A DNA stretch of 64,000 nucleotides, taken from Magnolia sinica. Its lineage: Eukaryota > Streptophyta > Magnoliopsida > Magnoliales > Magnoliaceae. The notes beneath the pieces are model-generated. The model was not told the DNA's origin and did not search any database. It was given only the letters and a program-made list of their open reading frames with translations. Shown in pieces: positions 46,590 through 59,900 of the stretch. Position numbers and translations under genes: made by a program. The stretch is taken from NCBI RefSeq assembly GCF_029962835.1, contig NC_080573.1, positions 34,031,001-34,095,000 of the forward strand, written 5' to 3'. How positions within the stretch are numbered: the stretch's first letter is position 1; every line of letters starts with the position of its first letter.

Positions 46590-49500
46590 TGTAACACCCC
46601 GAACTTTTCAATACCCGAAAATTGAAAGTTTTTGAGTGTTACCATGAAATTTAACGTAATATGTATATGCGTACGATACCAATCTAAGTATCCTAACCTT
46701 ACATCTATTCCCTCAGATGAATCTAACTCTTGGGAATGATCTCCATTCAGAAATTAAGCCATCTGACCGTTGACTTTAAAACAAGACCAACCATCAAGTG
46801 ATTCAACATTTGTACCTTCCCTTAAAAGAATTGGCGAATAAATCTTTACCCATAATGATTCAGATGTAAGTTCATTTGTAAGAAATGTTTAGAAATGTAC
46901 ATACAAACATGTAGAACCATTAGATTTCACAAAACTCTTTGACCAGTAATAATTATGAAAATGCCATTAACACTAGACCTTGAATTCTAGATTACAAGGT
47001 TCTCACGATTCGTTTGATGAGAAACCTTGTACCATGCCTAATTATCATAAATAAACCATACATGGCAAATTTTGGCCCTTGAATCAACAAGATTAATGAC
47101 TAAAACAAAGATTCACTCGAGATGACTCACCTGAGACTCACATTCGTCGTATACTCTGATGTGGGCCCTAATTTGACTTGACAAGATGAATGAACGAAGT
47201 ATATTTTGTCAGGACACCTTTGTGGGCCCCACCTTTGATGCATGTGCACAACTCATGCGCGCACTCGTTGTGCACTGGTTCGAGAAGACCAGGTCAAACT
47301 GGTTTGACCTGTGAAATACAAAAAAAGAAGGAAATCTCCTTCCTTTCTCTAATTCTCCCACCCGACGACATTTAAACAGTAGCATCCGCTTAAGACATGT
47401 GATGGCCCACCATAATCGTCCATTTGGACAATCAGGACTGTTCACCACGTGCGGACCCCACCTCCGACCAAAGCCCTACTAACAGCAGAACGTGAGGCAC
47501 ACTGTGATCAATCGCGGGGGCCACCAGAATGTGGTTCGACTCAAAATTTAGAGCCATTAACTAAAAAATCTCTACTAAACTGATGAAGGAATCAGATCTT
47601 TCAAAGGAGTAATAGGAATGGGCCCCACAAACTCCACCAAGAATTGAAACGCAAGCTCATTATGCACCCCTTCGCATTCCTTCCGCAAATGATGCCAGCA
47701 TAGAAGTCAGACGTGCTTGAGTAGGAAAACCCAAATCGGAGACCTGGCTCCAATCTAGACCATTTAAATCCTAAGAGATGGAGATCCGACCCCCTCAAGT
47801 TGTCCAAAAGAGAGGAAGAAAAACAGAGAATACAACAACTGCTGATCTCCCATGCAAGCTAGTTGCACGACGCGGAAGCTGCACTCAAGAGAAATCCTCC
47901 CTCTGCCATTCCTCCACTTTAGATCTTTTGCTGAACTGAGTTGTTCAATCTATGCTAGGAATAGTTTTGACCATAACCAAGAACGCCAAAAGAATTGGAG
48001 CAATTTCCACATTCCAGAAATCAAACTCTCTATGCTATGTACGTCTCGCCCTTTGCGCAAACAGAACAGCGTAGAAGTTTACGCATGGAGACCTTTTGTA
48101 ACCAAAATGACTAGGAGTTTAAATAGAAGGCCCTAGAACCATTGCACCCTATAAACCCACTCCCCTTTCGATCCTAACGAAGGTACAACAAGCGAGAGAA
48201 AGAGAGAAGGAGAGAGGAAGAAAGAAAGGAAGAACGAAGGAAAGAAAGAGAGAAAGAAGAGAGAGTAGAGAGGAAGGCTGGGTTCGGCTGAAGTAATCCT
48301 GGCTAGGAGAATACGTACAAGTTGATGAGAGAGAGAGAGAGAGAGAGAAAGAAGGAAAAGAAAAGGAAAGAGAAAGAAAAGAAAGAAAGAAACAGAGAGA
48401 GAGTGTGTGTGCTGAGTTGACTCGCCGAGTCTTGGACTATGTCAAGGCTAGGTTCGAGTCAGTTTTGGGTCCTGCAGTGCTAGGAACCCTGGTGAGGAGT
48501 ATTCATCAAGCGGAGTAATAAGATTGAGTTGACAATAAACGTTGAGTGAGGTAAATTATGTGTTTACCTAATATCTTGATTCAAGTTTTACTTAAAAAGT
48601 TGATTAGTTAAGCCCTATACCTTGGCTATAATCATAACCCTAGATTTAATCGAACCTGGCCCTGACTCAGTCCAGGACTCGGCGAGTCTACTCATCACAC
48701 ACATTCTCTCTCTCTGTTTCTTTCTTTTCTTTCTCTTTTCTTTTCTTTTCTTTTCTTTCTCTTTTCTTTTCCTTCTTTTTCTCTCTCTCTCTCTCTCGTC
48801 AACTTGTGCGTATTTGCCTGGCCAAGATTACTTCAGACAAACCCAGCCTTCTTCTCTGCTTTCTCTTCTTTCTCTCTCTTTCTTTCTTTCATTCTTCCTT
48901 CCTTTCGTCCTCTCTCCTTCTCTCTTTCTCTTGCTTGTTGTGCCTTCTTTAGGATCGGAAGGGGAGTGGATTTATAGGGTGCAATGGTTCTAGGGCCTTC
49001 TGCGTAAACTCCTAGCCGTTTTGGTTGTCCAAGGTCTCCCTGCGTAAACCTCTACGCTGTTCTATTTGCGCAAAGGGTGGGATGTGCGCAGCATAGGGAG
49101 TTCTGATTTCTAGAATGTGGAAATTGCTCCGATTCTTTCGAGATTCTTGGTTATGGTCGGACTATTCCTAGCATAGATTGGACAACTCAGATTAATGAAA
49201 GATCTGAAGTGGAGGATTGGCAGAGGGAGGATTTCTTGCGAGTGCAGCTTCCATGTCGTGCAACTAGCTTGCGTGGGAGATTGGCAGTTGATGTATTCTC
49301 TATTTTTCTTCCTCTCTTTTGGACAACTTGAGGGGGGTCGGATCTCCATCTCTTAGGATTTGAACGGTTTAGATCAGAGCCAGGTCTCCGGTTTGGGTTT
49401 TCCTACTCGAGCATGTCTGACTTCTACACTGGTGTCATTTGCGGAAGGAACATGGAGGGGTGCATAATGAGCTTGGGTTCCGATTCTTGGTGGAGTTTGT

Positions 49501-50536
49501 GAGGCCCATTCCGACCACTCCTTTGAAAGATCTAATTCCTTCATCAGTTTAGTAGAGAGTTTTTAGTTAGTGGCTCCAAATTTTGAGTTGAACCGCATTC
49601 TGGTGGGCCCCGTGGATCATCATAGTGTGCCTCACGTTCTGCCTTTCGCAGGGCTTTGGTAGGAGGTGGGGTCCACACATGATGGACGGTCCTGATTGTC
49701 CAAATGGACGATTATGGTGGGCCACCACGCATTTTAAACAGATGTTACCCGTTTAAATGTCGTCAGGCGGGAGAATTGGAGAAAGGAAGGAGATTTCCTT
49801 TTTTTTTGTATTTCACGGATTAAACCAATTTGACCTGGTCTTCTCGAACCAATGCACATCGAGTGCACGCATGAGTTGTGCACATGCATCAAAGGTGGGG
49901 CCCACAAAGGTGTCTTGACAAAATCTACTTCGTTCATTCATCTTGTTAGGTCAAATTAGGGCTTACATCAAAGTATGTGGCGAATGCGAGTCTCAGGTGG
50001 GTCATCTCAAGTGAATATTTGTTTTAGTCATTGATCTTGCTGATCCTAGGGCCAAAATTTGCCATGTACAGTTTAATTATGATAATTAGTCATGGTATAA
50101 GGTTTCTCATCAAACGGATCACGAGAACCTTGTGATCTAGAATTCAAGGTCTAGTGTTAATGGCATTTTCATAATTATTGCTGATCTAAGAGTTTTGTGA
50201 AATCTAATGGTTTTACATGTTTGTTTGCACCTTTCTAAATATTTCTTACAAACGAACTTACGTCTGAATCATTATGGGTAAAGAGTTATTCGCCAATTCA
50301 TTTAAGGGAAGGTACATACATCAAATCACTTGATGGTTGGTCTTGTTTTAAAGTCAACGGTCAATTGGCTTGATTTATGAATGGAGATCATTTTCCACGA
50401 TTAGATTCGTGTTAGGGAATAGATGTAAGGTTAGGATAGTTAGATTGGTATTGTACGTATGTACATGTTATGCCAAATTTCATAGTAACACTTGAGAACT
50501 ATCAATTCTTAGGTATTGAAAAGTTTGGGGTGTTAC
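46590..50536. repeat. Giant inverted repeat: two LTR copies tail to tail
   Basis: Arm 1 (46,590-48,457) and arm 2 (48,651-50,536) are reverse complements over their whole ~1.87 kb with scattered differences and small indels. Corresponding landmarks are the TGTAACACCCCRAAC ends, a GTGGGCCCCACCTTTGATG block (47,222 and 49,885), the pyrimidine/purine-rich tracts (48,190-48,410 and 48,700-48,930) and the GACTCGCCGAGTC block near the centre. A non-complementary 193-bp spacer separates them. ORFs in both arms are mirrored artefacts. Confidence 0.92.
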
Positions 50537-53500
50537 TGTAAGACCCCTAACCTTAGTAACTGTTTTGTTCCGCTGTGTCCCGCGGTTCTACCGATCAAAT
50601 TCTGGTGACCTGCGACCTGTAAACTTCATTTGCGATCATTCTTAAGACCTATCATGTAAACTCGATATGGATCAACCCGAAACCTATATCGTTGCGACTG
50701 CATTGATGCCGCGGTTCCAATGCCATCTCGTGCGTCAAACTGAGAAGTAGATCTAAAGTTGTGGCCCACACCAATTTTGAGCCCTTAATCATGTTGTGGG
50801 ACCCACTTTACCCCATGTACACATTTTTCCATGTGGGCCCACTCTTGTGTGTCATTTCCCATGCAAGCTACACCCTAGGCATGATGTCATGACTAGCACT
50901 TTAGCATGATGTTGCCTAGAGCATGCCTTGCTACATGATGACAAGCATGCTCTCTCTCCCCAAAACCCATCATTTCTCATCATTCCCATCTTTAGCAACC
51001 ATTTCCCTCCCTTTTCTTTCTCTCTTTCTCTCATTCTCTCCACTTCGCTACCTTGGACGTCCATGGGAGAAGCTCCCCTTCTCCAGCCCCCTTGCAACTA
51101 AAAATCACCCTAATCCCACCATCTAAGACCCATAATCACCATTAAACCTCACCATTTGGAGCTATGGAGCCTAAAGCTTGAAGAAGAAGGGAGATCTTGA
51201 GGTGGGTGTACATCTAGGAGTAGTTTTTCTGATTTTCTTCTTTTGTAATCTGGATTTTTATTTTTTGCGAGCTTGTAGGACCCACTAATCAATGGTGGAG
51301 ATCCTACATGTCTCTATATGTGTGGCTAGTGGCCCACTTCATGCATGCATGTTGCCATGATGGGCCATTCTCCATGGACCCACCATGATCATTTCCTTTT
51401 GATCAAAGGTTGTTGGGTCATTTAGACCTAAGATTACATGGTGGGGATGATATCCCCACCTCAGATTTTCTTTGGATGTAGAGATCCATGTATGCATGAA
51501 CCCATGATGTATGGTTTGGATTGTTGGAGGACTCATAGTGGCGGAAACCTCCCATGGTCGCGATTCTCACTCTCTATCTTTTTCCCTCTTTGTCCCTGAT
51601 GATGGTGGCCCACCTGATGTGACCAAAACATCCCAGACCCATCAGATTTTTGGGACATCCAGGCTCACTATGCTGGACGTCCAGGTCCATGTTGATTGTT
51701 TTGGTTAGATGGTCATTATGGCCGGATTTCTTAGATGTTTTTGTAAGGGGAGTGGGTCTGAAATATTTGTTGCCCATCTAGGTGGACCCCACTTGTTTAA
51801 TTTGAACTTTAATCCCTCTAATTATTTTTCTATGGGCTGGAAATGGATAGCATATGTTGCTGTCCAAATTTCAGGCCTAATTGATGTATGGTTTTGGACA
51901 TTGTTTCAAGGCCTGTTTACAAGGCTTTTCTTCCTGATTTTTTTTTAAAAAAAAACATTCTCTGAGGTGTGGACCCTACCTTGATGTAGGATGGAGCCCA
52001 CACCTTCCACACTTGATTTGAGACCCATGGAGTGGGCCCAAGAGGGCTGGACAGTCCAGATTTTTCTAGACTGTCCAGCAGTTCTGCATGTTGAAAATGT
52101 CCCTATATTGGCCTAGATTTGGAGATGATGGGCCACTCTAGTGGACCCCACATGTTATTCATTTATGGGTGCATACAATCCACCCATTTTCCCTTTGTTT
52201 TGGCAGGCCTAGCCCCACCCCATTGGGTGCACAAGATGGGGCCAAAAACATTGTTTTTCTGTAGCAGAATTTTTACAACATTGCTGCCCATTTGGATTAA
52301 AATTGGTTGGGAGTGTTTATGGCCCTACTTTTTCCCCCATTTTGTGGCCCACTTAAGGGGACCCACTTTAGGTGCCTGTGGGCCACCTAAATCATAGATT
52401 TTGGGGATTTTTAGGCTGGGATGGTAGCCCCATGCTGGACGTCTAGCTGGGCTGGTGTCCAGCCATGGGTTGACCATCCACCCCTTTTTGTGGACCACCT
52501 TAATATATGTGTTCTTCCCTCATCTTCCTCCCTTGTGTGGCCCATTGAAGTGTGGACCTTCCCTTAGTGGGATGTCCACCTGTAGAGCCCACCTTGATGT
52601 GTTTTTGGATGGCCGTCCAGGCCTTTGGGACGCCCAAGACCACCTGGGATGTCCAGACTATTTTGGGTGCTGCTGGACTTGCAGTCCAACAGCAGGCCCA
52701 CTTGAGTTTATGTGATGATGTCCACATTCTCCATCTGTTGGGACCCACCATGATGATCAGGGACCACCATAAGATTTATGTCACGCCCCAAACTCGAAAA
52801 CTGGGCATACAAGATTCCCGATCGCCGAATCCAGTGCTGACAGCCTCCTCAGTACCTCATTCTCGGCTTCCAGCGCCATACGCTAGATTCTGATCCTAGG
52901 ATCCTACAAGAAGGATTTTCAACATACATTTGTCTCATAAGAAGCATAACCACAAGTAAACCCAAATCACAAAGGCAACATCATCATCACATATCCACCA
53001 ATATAATCATTTGAATACAATGCTGAAAGGGAAATACATATATTGAAAATCAAAGCTCCAAAGGTCCATTGCATGCTCCAAGCTCAACGCTGCTGCAACC
53101 TAGCGCCACCTGCATGAATCTATCGTGCATAAGCTTATAGAAAGCTTAGTGGGTGGTGAAAGTGTGTGTGCAATGTAAGTGCCAAGTAAGCAATACAATG
53201 CCATAAATCATAGAATATCGAAAATACTGACAAGTTCATGAATCATACAATATTAGAGTAAGCGAAAATACTGACGAGTCCATAATTGCTATCAGTAATA
53301 TGGGCATGTTAATAAATCATACAATATCAGAGTAATGCGAAAACATGTTGATAAGCTCATAAATGCCATCAGCCTTATCCATGCTAGGCGATGCAAAAAT
53401 ATAATAAACTAATATCATATACTGAGGAAGTAATGTAGATTGGCTATGCAATGGGGAGACATAGTATGCCAAATATTAGATACCAAGTCCACGAATACCA

Positions 53501-54609
53501 TCAACCTTAATTATGTTATGCAATATAGAAGCACAGTAAACCAAATCCTATGTGCTGAGGATGTAATGAGATGTGAATGAAATAACCAAGCTGGAGTGTG
53601 AAGTTGGAATGATAATACGTAGTATCGCAGGCTACGAGGTCCACCACAAGGGACTTCTATCCAAACCAGTCCCATACCTAAATTTGGATAGTCAGACTTA
53701 ATGTGGTAAACTCCTGATCTAAGGTTAGTCGCGCGCCCCAACCGAAATCCTGGCCATTGCGAAGATACACATAACAAATAGTTGTGTACCACCAGCCCCA
53801 ATGGATAGTGAATGAATGATGAATGAGTATGTAACTCCTATTCAATAAGTCCACATATCAGTACGGTTCCTCTCTGAAAAATCACCGGGCTCTATTACAC
53901 TCCAAACCAGATTGCCACCCCATCGCGCGTAACAAGGTGATTGGAAGAGACCTCACTATCTGCCTGCCAATATCGGGCCTGACTCGTCAATAGCGGACCC
54001 ATTCCTCAAGCTGGTTAGACTCAGCCTAGCATTGCCCCTTCCTCTCGGGCAGGTAAGGTCGTACCCCCTTCAAACCGACCACGACACAGTGGGAGACATG
54101 GCCTAACGGTATATGGCCCTCATGCGCTCATGCATCCACTCGGTCTAGACATTGGAGCAACCTTTGGAACCAAGAGGGTTCTGGGACTTTCACCTAAGGA
54201 TATCTATAGTACTTCATGTATAACAGATTTCTAGTGTCCCATCTGGCCATCCACGATATGCCTGTGGAGGCTATGGCCCTGATGTCGATAGGACATACGA
54301 TAATCACAACACACAATATAAGATGCATGAGTCATACAATCCAGTCATGCATCAATCTTGCACATACCGTGTGCTCATGAGAGGCAATCTCCTCCTATCA
54401 GGGAGTCTCATAACAACCGGCACTATGGCATATGCAATGGTCAATCAGATCTCATAACAAACATGCAAATGATGCGTATGGGTATGTATCATGATGTTAT
54501 GCTGTCACATACTCATAATCGATATCAATAACTAGTATCGACAATCAGCCTTGACAATGTGGAATTTAACCAACATTACCCCTAAGGAATGACCCACATA
54601 GAGCTTAAC

Positions 54610-54930
54610 ATATAGTGGACCCATGGCCTCACACAAGGGACAAATATGCAACACCATGGGCCTCGGTCAAGAGCTTAATACACATTACGATGGGCCTTTC
54701 ACATGGGCTTAAAATACATCATAATGGGCTCCATTGCCTAGCCCTCAAATGCATCACAATGGGCCTCATCACGTATGCCTCATATGCATCACAATGGGCC
54801 TTAAACATAGGCTGAATACACATCATAATGGTCCTCAAATACGGGCCGCATATACATCACATTGGGCCTCAAACATGGGCGATTGCACATCACAATGGGC
54901 CTTAAATACAGGCCGCATATGCATCTCATT
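54610..54930. repeat. Degenerate CATCACAATGGGCC repeats, first block
   Basis: Units of roughly 35-42 bp built from CATCACAATGGGCCT and ATACGGGCCGCATA recur with small changes. The block is separated from a second one (55,900-56,400) by the ATCGG satellite. Confidence 0.7.
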
Positions 54931-55790
54931 GGGCCTCGACAATCGGAATCGACCTCGACAATCGGAATCGGCATCGACAATCAGAATCGGCCTTGATAAT
55001 CATAATCAAAATTAACAATCGGAATCGGCCTCGATAATTAGCCTCGACAAACAGAATCAGAATTGGCCTCAATAATCGGCCTCGACAATTGGAATCAGAA
55101 TTGACAATTAGAATCGGCCTTGACAATCGGAATCAGATCGGCCTCAACAATCGGCCTTGACAATCAGAATAGGAATAGATAATCAGAATCGACCTCAATA
55201 ATCAGCCTCGACAATCGGAATTGGAATCGGCCTCAACAATCGGAATCAGCCTCGACAATCGGAATTGGAAACGGCCTCGACAATCGGAATCAGAATCGGT
55301 CTCAACAATCGGAATCGGAATCAACCTCAATAATCGGCCTTGACAATCGGAATTGGTATTGGCAATTGGAATCGGCCTCGACAATTGAAATCGGAATCGG
55401 AATTGGCCTCAACAATCGGAATTGATATCGACAATCAGAATCGGCCTTGACAATCGAAATCGAAATTAACCTTGACAATCAGAATCGGAATCAGCCTCAA
55501 CAATCGGCCTCGACAATCAGAATCGGTCTCAATAATCAGCCTCAACAATCAGAATTGAAGTCAGCCTTAGCAATCGGCCTCGATAATCGGAATCGGAGTC
55601 GGCCTCAATAATCGGCCTCGACAATCGGAATCGGTATCGACAATTAGAATCGACCTCGATAATCGAAATCAGTATCGACAATCGAAATTTACCTCGATAA
55701 TCGGTATCGGCCTCGACAATCGGAATCAGCCTCGACAATCTGAATCGATAATCAGCCTAACAAAGGGCCTAAGAGAAGGTCACAATGTGG
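54931..55790. repeat. ATCGGAATCGG minisatellite
   Basis: About 860 bp consist almost only of CTCGACAATCGGAATCGG-type units of ~18-19 bp with TC/GA hexamer substructure (ATCGGA, ATCGGC, ACAATC). All ORFs in it are compositional. It lies inside the inner solo LTR and is missing from the outer LTR of the same type. Confidence 0.85.
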
Positions 55791-55879
55791 ATATTTAACC
55801 ATCATCGCCCATCAATGTGGACATTCAACTAACATTGCTCCCAAGGAGTGGCCCACATAGAGCCAAACGTATCATGGGT

Positions 55880-56420
55880 CCATAGCCTCATACAAGGACT
55901 ACACATCATTATAGGCTGCATTACATGTGCTTCAAATACATCGCAATGGGCCGCACATATGGGCCACAAGAATATCATATTGGGCCACATATATGGGCCA
56001 TACAAACATCATATTGGGCCTCACTAATGGGCCATATATATTTATCACAATGGGTCATATCACAGTGGGTTAAATACATCTCAATGGGCTGCACCATGGT
56101 GAGCCACAAATACATCGCAACAACTGCATCCTATAGACCTCAGATATATCGCATTAAGCCTCATATACGGGCCTCAAATACATCACAATGGGCCATAACC
56201 CATGGGCCTTGAATACATCATAATGAGCCACAACCCATGGGCTTCAAATACACAATAGGTGGGCCCTACACATGGGCTTTAAATACATTACATGGGCCTC
56301 ATATAAGGGCCGCAATTGTATCAAGGTGGGCCTTAACAGATGGGCCACAAATACATCAAGGTGGGCCTTAAGCATCACAGAATGGGCCCCACAAGTTGGA
56401 TATACAACGCATGCATTACG
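55880..56420. repeat. Degenerate CATCACAATGGGCC repeats, second block
   Basis: This is the same type of unit as at 54,610-54,930 (AATACATCACAATGGGCC with ATGGGCC spacers), continuing until the 51-bp repeat begins. Confidence 0.7.
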
Positions 56421-56539
56421 GTGGGTCACACTGTCCCATGGGTGAATAAAACATACATCATGGTGTCCCCACGTGCTGCATGCAGCACGTCAGCAGGTGG
56501 GTCCCATGTCCCAACAAGTGAACCGACGGTGAGGATAAA

Positions 56540-56900
56540 ACCCATGCATCATGTGGATCTCCACCGTCTAAATAGTGGACGGTGTGGATGGAACATACAT
56601 CATGTGGATCTCCACCGTCCAAATAGTGGACGGTGTGGATGGAACATACATCATGATGGACACCCACCGTCCAGACAGTGGACGGTTGGGATAAAACACA
56701 TATCTCAAGGTGGGTACCCACTATTCAGACTTGCTGGACGGTGCAGGTGAGACCCATACGTCAGGTGGATTCCCACCAGATGGACGGTATAGGTGAATCC
56801 CATACATCACAGGAAGCTCCACCATCCAGATGATGGACGCTAGATGAAACACATACATTAAAGGGGCTCCACCATCCATATGAATGGACGGTGGATAATA
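56540..56900. repeat. 51-bp tandem repeat with internal dyad
   Basis: Two nearly identical 51-bp units (CCACCGTCYAAATAGTGGAC with TGTGGATGGAACATACATCA) are followed by several degenerate ones. Each unit carries a CCACCGTCC/GGACGGTG inverted pair, so a transcript could form serial hairpins. Confidence 0.8.
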
Positions 56901-59900
56901 CATCACATGCCCCCCCCCACGTCCCTATGGACAACACTTATCAGGAGGACTTCCACCTATCCATGGATGGATGGTGGAGATATAAAACAAATACATCTAG
57001 GCGGTCCCACCTCTACTGGATGATGGATCTGTCTAGCAGGGCTTAGCCCTGTAATGATCTCTCTAAATGGATGTATAGGATGTAACACATACCTCATGAC
57101 AGGGCTTACAGGCCCTACTGACATGATGCAAATAGATGGATGGTCAGGATGTTAAATGGAGGGACAATTTGGATATAGCACATACATCACTAGGACCCAC
57201 ATCTGGCTGACATCAGTACATCAACTAAATAGCTGGTGTGTGGGGGTCATGTAGACGGACAGTTAGGATTACAATTCTGTTCAGGGTGGGTCCCACATGA
57301 ATGGACGAATAAAGTGGATTTTGCATACATCATGGTGACCCTAGAGCCACTGTTGTACATAGAGCAGCTGCTCGCAGTGGCTGCTGGCCCACCGTCCATC
57401 GGACGGACAGTGTGGATCAACATAAAGATGGGTCATAAAAAAAGGGGAAAAAGAGAGAGAGAGAGAGGAAGAAATGTGTGAAGGGGAGGGACCCCGCCAC
57501 TATGGGTCCTCCCTATACAATGCATACATCAAGATGGGTCCCACCATATGTGGGCCCTTAAATCATCAAAATTAATAAATAAAAATCACCCACCTCAAAT
57601 TTTCCTTCCTTCCTCCTTCCGTCTATAGGCTTTAGAGCTTCAAGGGGGTCGATCTAATGGTTGAGATCGGTTTTGAAGGGTTGGATTTGGGTGGTAGGGA
57701 GTGGGCCATATTAGCTTCTCTCCCATGGAAGCCATGGACGTTGGACTCTCATGGAGTTGCTTGAAAATGGAGAGAGAGAATGAGAGAGAGAGAGAGGGGT
57801 GATGGGAGAGAAGGATGGTGAGTGATGTATAAGTGATGGGTGGAGAGAGAGAGAGTTGACTTTGGGGTTGCTTGGGGATGGGGCATGTACTTGACATTTG
57901 AGGTGATGTGGTACTTGATTGATGAGATGAGATGTGATTGATTTGAAAGATTGTCTTGGGTTTGCAAATGCGTGACGTTTTTCTCTAACTGAACACGGGC
58001 CCGTATCTTTTGGCCTAGGTATCGCCTCGGCGCGTAATATGCGGCGTTGGAATAGCAGTGACGGCGCAGTTGCAAGGGTATAATCTCGGGTTAAGCCAAC
58101 TCTAGAATACGGGACACGACTCAAGGTTGCGTACAACTATCGATAACAGGTCATGGGTTGTCAAAATTCGACCGGGAGAACGGCGGAAGTCTAGGAACGG
58201 TATGGGCTAGGATACGGGTCTTACTATTTATGTCTCCTCAATACATTTCTTACAGGACCTCAGCAGGCCCAGGAATCTGGGTGGGTTGAAAGTCCAGCAA
58301 GGTGTCAAAAAAAATTTATATATATGGCTGGATATTTTAAGGATGTAGGGTCCACCAAGTGGAGAAATAATGTATATGTGCTATACTTTTAAATTCTAAG
58401 GCCTTTAGGCTTAATTAGTGCCAAGAAAGGCCCACCTTTTTCCTGTTGCTTGAGCCCAGATTAGATGGGCTAGAATTTTAGATGTCCAGCAGACCCAAAT
58501 GGGTTGGGACATTCAAGCTTGGCTTGGTTGTATATATGAGTTGCTTCCATCATTGTGCTAGACTAGTTGGGCTGAAAAATAGATGTGATTAGGTCCTTGA
58601 TTGCCCACCTAATTTGCTAGTTGTTGGGATGATGTTGTAAGGCCCATTTGGCCCAACTTGGATATGATTTTTACCCATGTACTTGGGCTTATGGGCTGCC
58701 CGCTAAGTCCAACATAATGCATAGGTTTGGTGACATTGTTATTAGGCCATAACCTCCCCTATGGGCCCATGTTGTTATTTGTAGGTTTGGGCCATTTTCT
58801 TGAGACCATTATGTGAGAAATATATATATGTACGTGGTTGCCCATTTTATGATAGAATTTAGGCCTTGGGCCTTGCTTCTAGGTAGATTTTATTGGGCCG
58901 CCTTGCTAGGGGACAATGGTGGTTAAATGTCCACATTAAGGACCCCCCTCTAGGCCTGTTTGTTAGGCCCATTTCCATCTATTGGTGGTTAAATGTCCAC
59001 CATAGACCTTTTGCTAGGCCTAATCTCATCATTTAGACCCATGACATTGTTTACTTAGTCTCGTGGGCTACCCCAAGCTATTGGGCCCCCACTAGTGGTT
59101 GTGTTCCTTTCTATCTATGAGAAAATTTATCTAAGTATCTAGACCCAGGGTGAGTACATCATTTCATGGCACACTTAGTCATTTTCATGACTCATGGGCA
59201 TCATTTGTGTGCTTGATAGATGGTTGATTAGTCATGGTATTATGCCATTGACAGGCTATTATGGGACTCCCAGGGTAATGGAGTTGTCCCACTTGAGCGT
59301 GATGGATGCGTAAGATTGAATGCATGGTTGATTGGTGTGATTCATGCATCTAGCATTGCATAGCATGTTGATATTCACCCTTATTTCATCAGGGTTGTAA
59401 CCTTCATAAGTATATCGTGGATGACCAGATTTGGACATCGGAAATGTTTGTTTGAGCACTTAGGGCAAGTAGGATGTCCTTAGGTAAAATTCTCATAAGC
59501 TTCATGGTATCAGGAGATGCTCCAACGTCGAGACCGAGTGAAAAACATGAGCACCGATGCCTTTACCATTAGGCCGCGTCTCCCACTGTATCGTGGTCGG
59601 TTGGGAGGGGATGTGGTCTTACCCACCTGAGTGAAGGGGCAATAGCTAGCTGAGTTTGACCAGCTCATAAATGGGTCTGCTACTGTCAAGCCTTGTTAGT
59701 AATTGGCTGTCCACAGGTGGGTAGTGAGGTCTCTTATGCTCGTTGGGCTGTGCAGCTTGGAGAGCGACAGTTTGCAGGTAGTGTATTTGACCCCGGTGAT
59801 TTTCCAGAGAGAAACTGTATTGATTTATGGTCTTGATATGAGGATGAGCATGATCGCATTACATATTGCATACGACACTTGGCTGTATAGCCCCGCATTG

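Larger units (their letters stand above)
52779..58225 (-). mobile_element. Solo LTR (5.4 kb) nested in reverse orientation, TSD ATTTA
   Basis: Plus-strand ends are TGTCACGCCCC and GGGTCTTACT; ATTTA stands at 52,774-52,778 and 58,226-58,230. On the minus strand it starts with TAAGACCCGTATCC, contains the CT-rich leader and CCATGGGAGAGAAGC (57,715-57,730), and ends with the tail blocks shared with 1-992 and 60,050-60,437. It is the same LTR type as its host, about 1 kb longer because of minisatellites at 54,600-56,900. The terminal base is T in place of A. Small ORFs are repeat read-throughs. Confidence 0.9.

Noticed and set aside
48622..48993. 123-aa ORF rich in Phe, Leu and Ser that looks like a membrane protein
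   Set aside because: It is a read-through of a CT-rich tract in arm 2 of the inverted repeat and is mirrored by the GA-rich tract of arm 1.
54926..55738. Several ORFs of Arg/Ile/Asp-rich repeats
   Set aside because: They are translations of the ATCGG minisatellite and would read in any frame.
57640..58136. Overlapping minus-strand ORFs of up to 141 aa next to CCATGGGAGAG
   Set aside because: They lie in the leader-like part of a solo LTR, with CT repeats and no conserved domain; the outer LTR has no equivalent frame.
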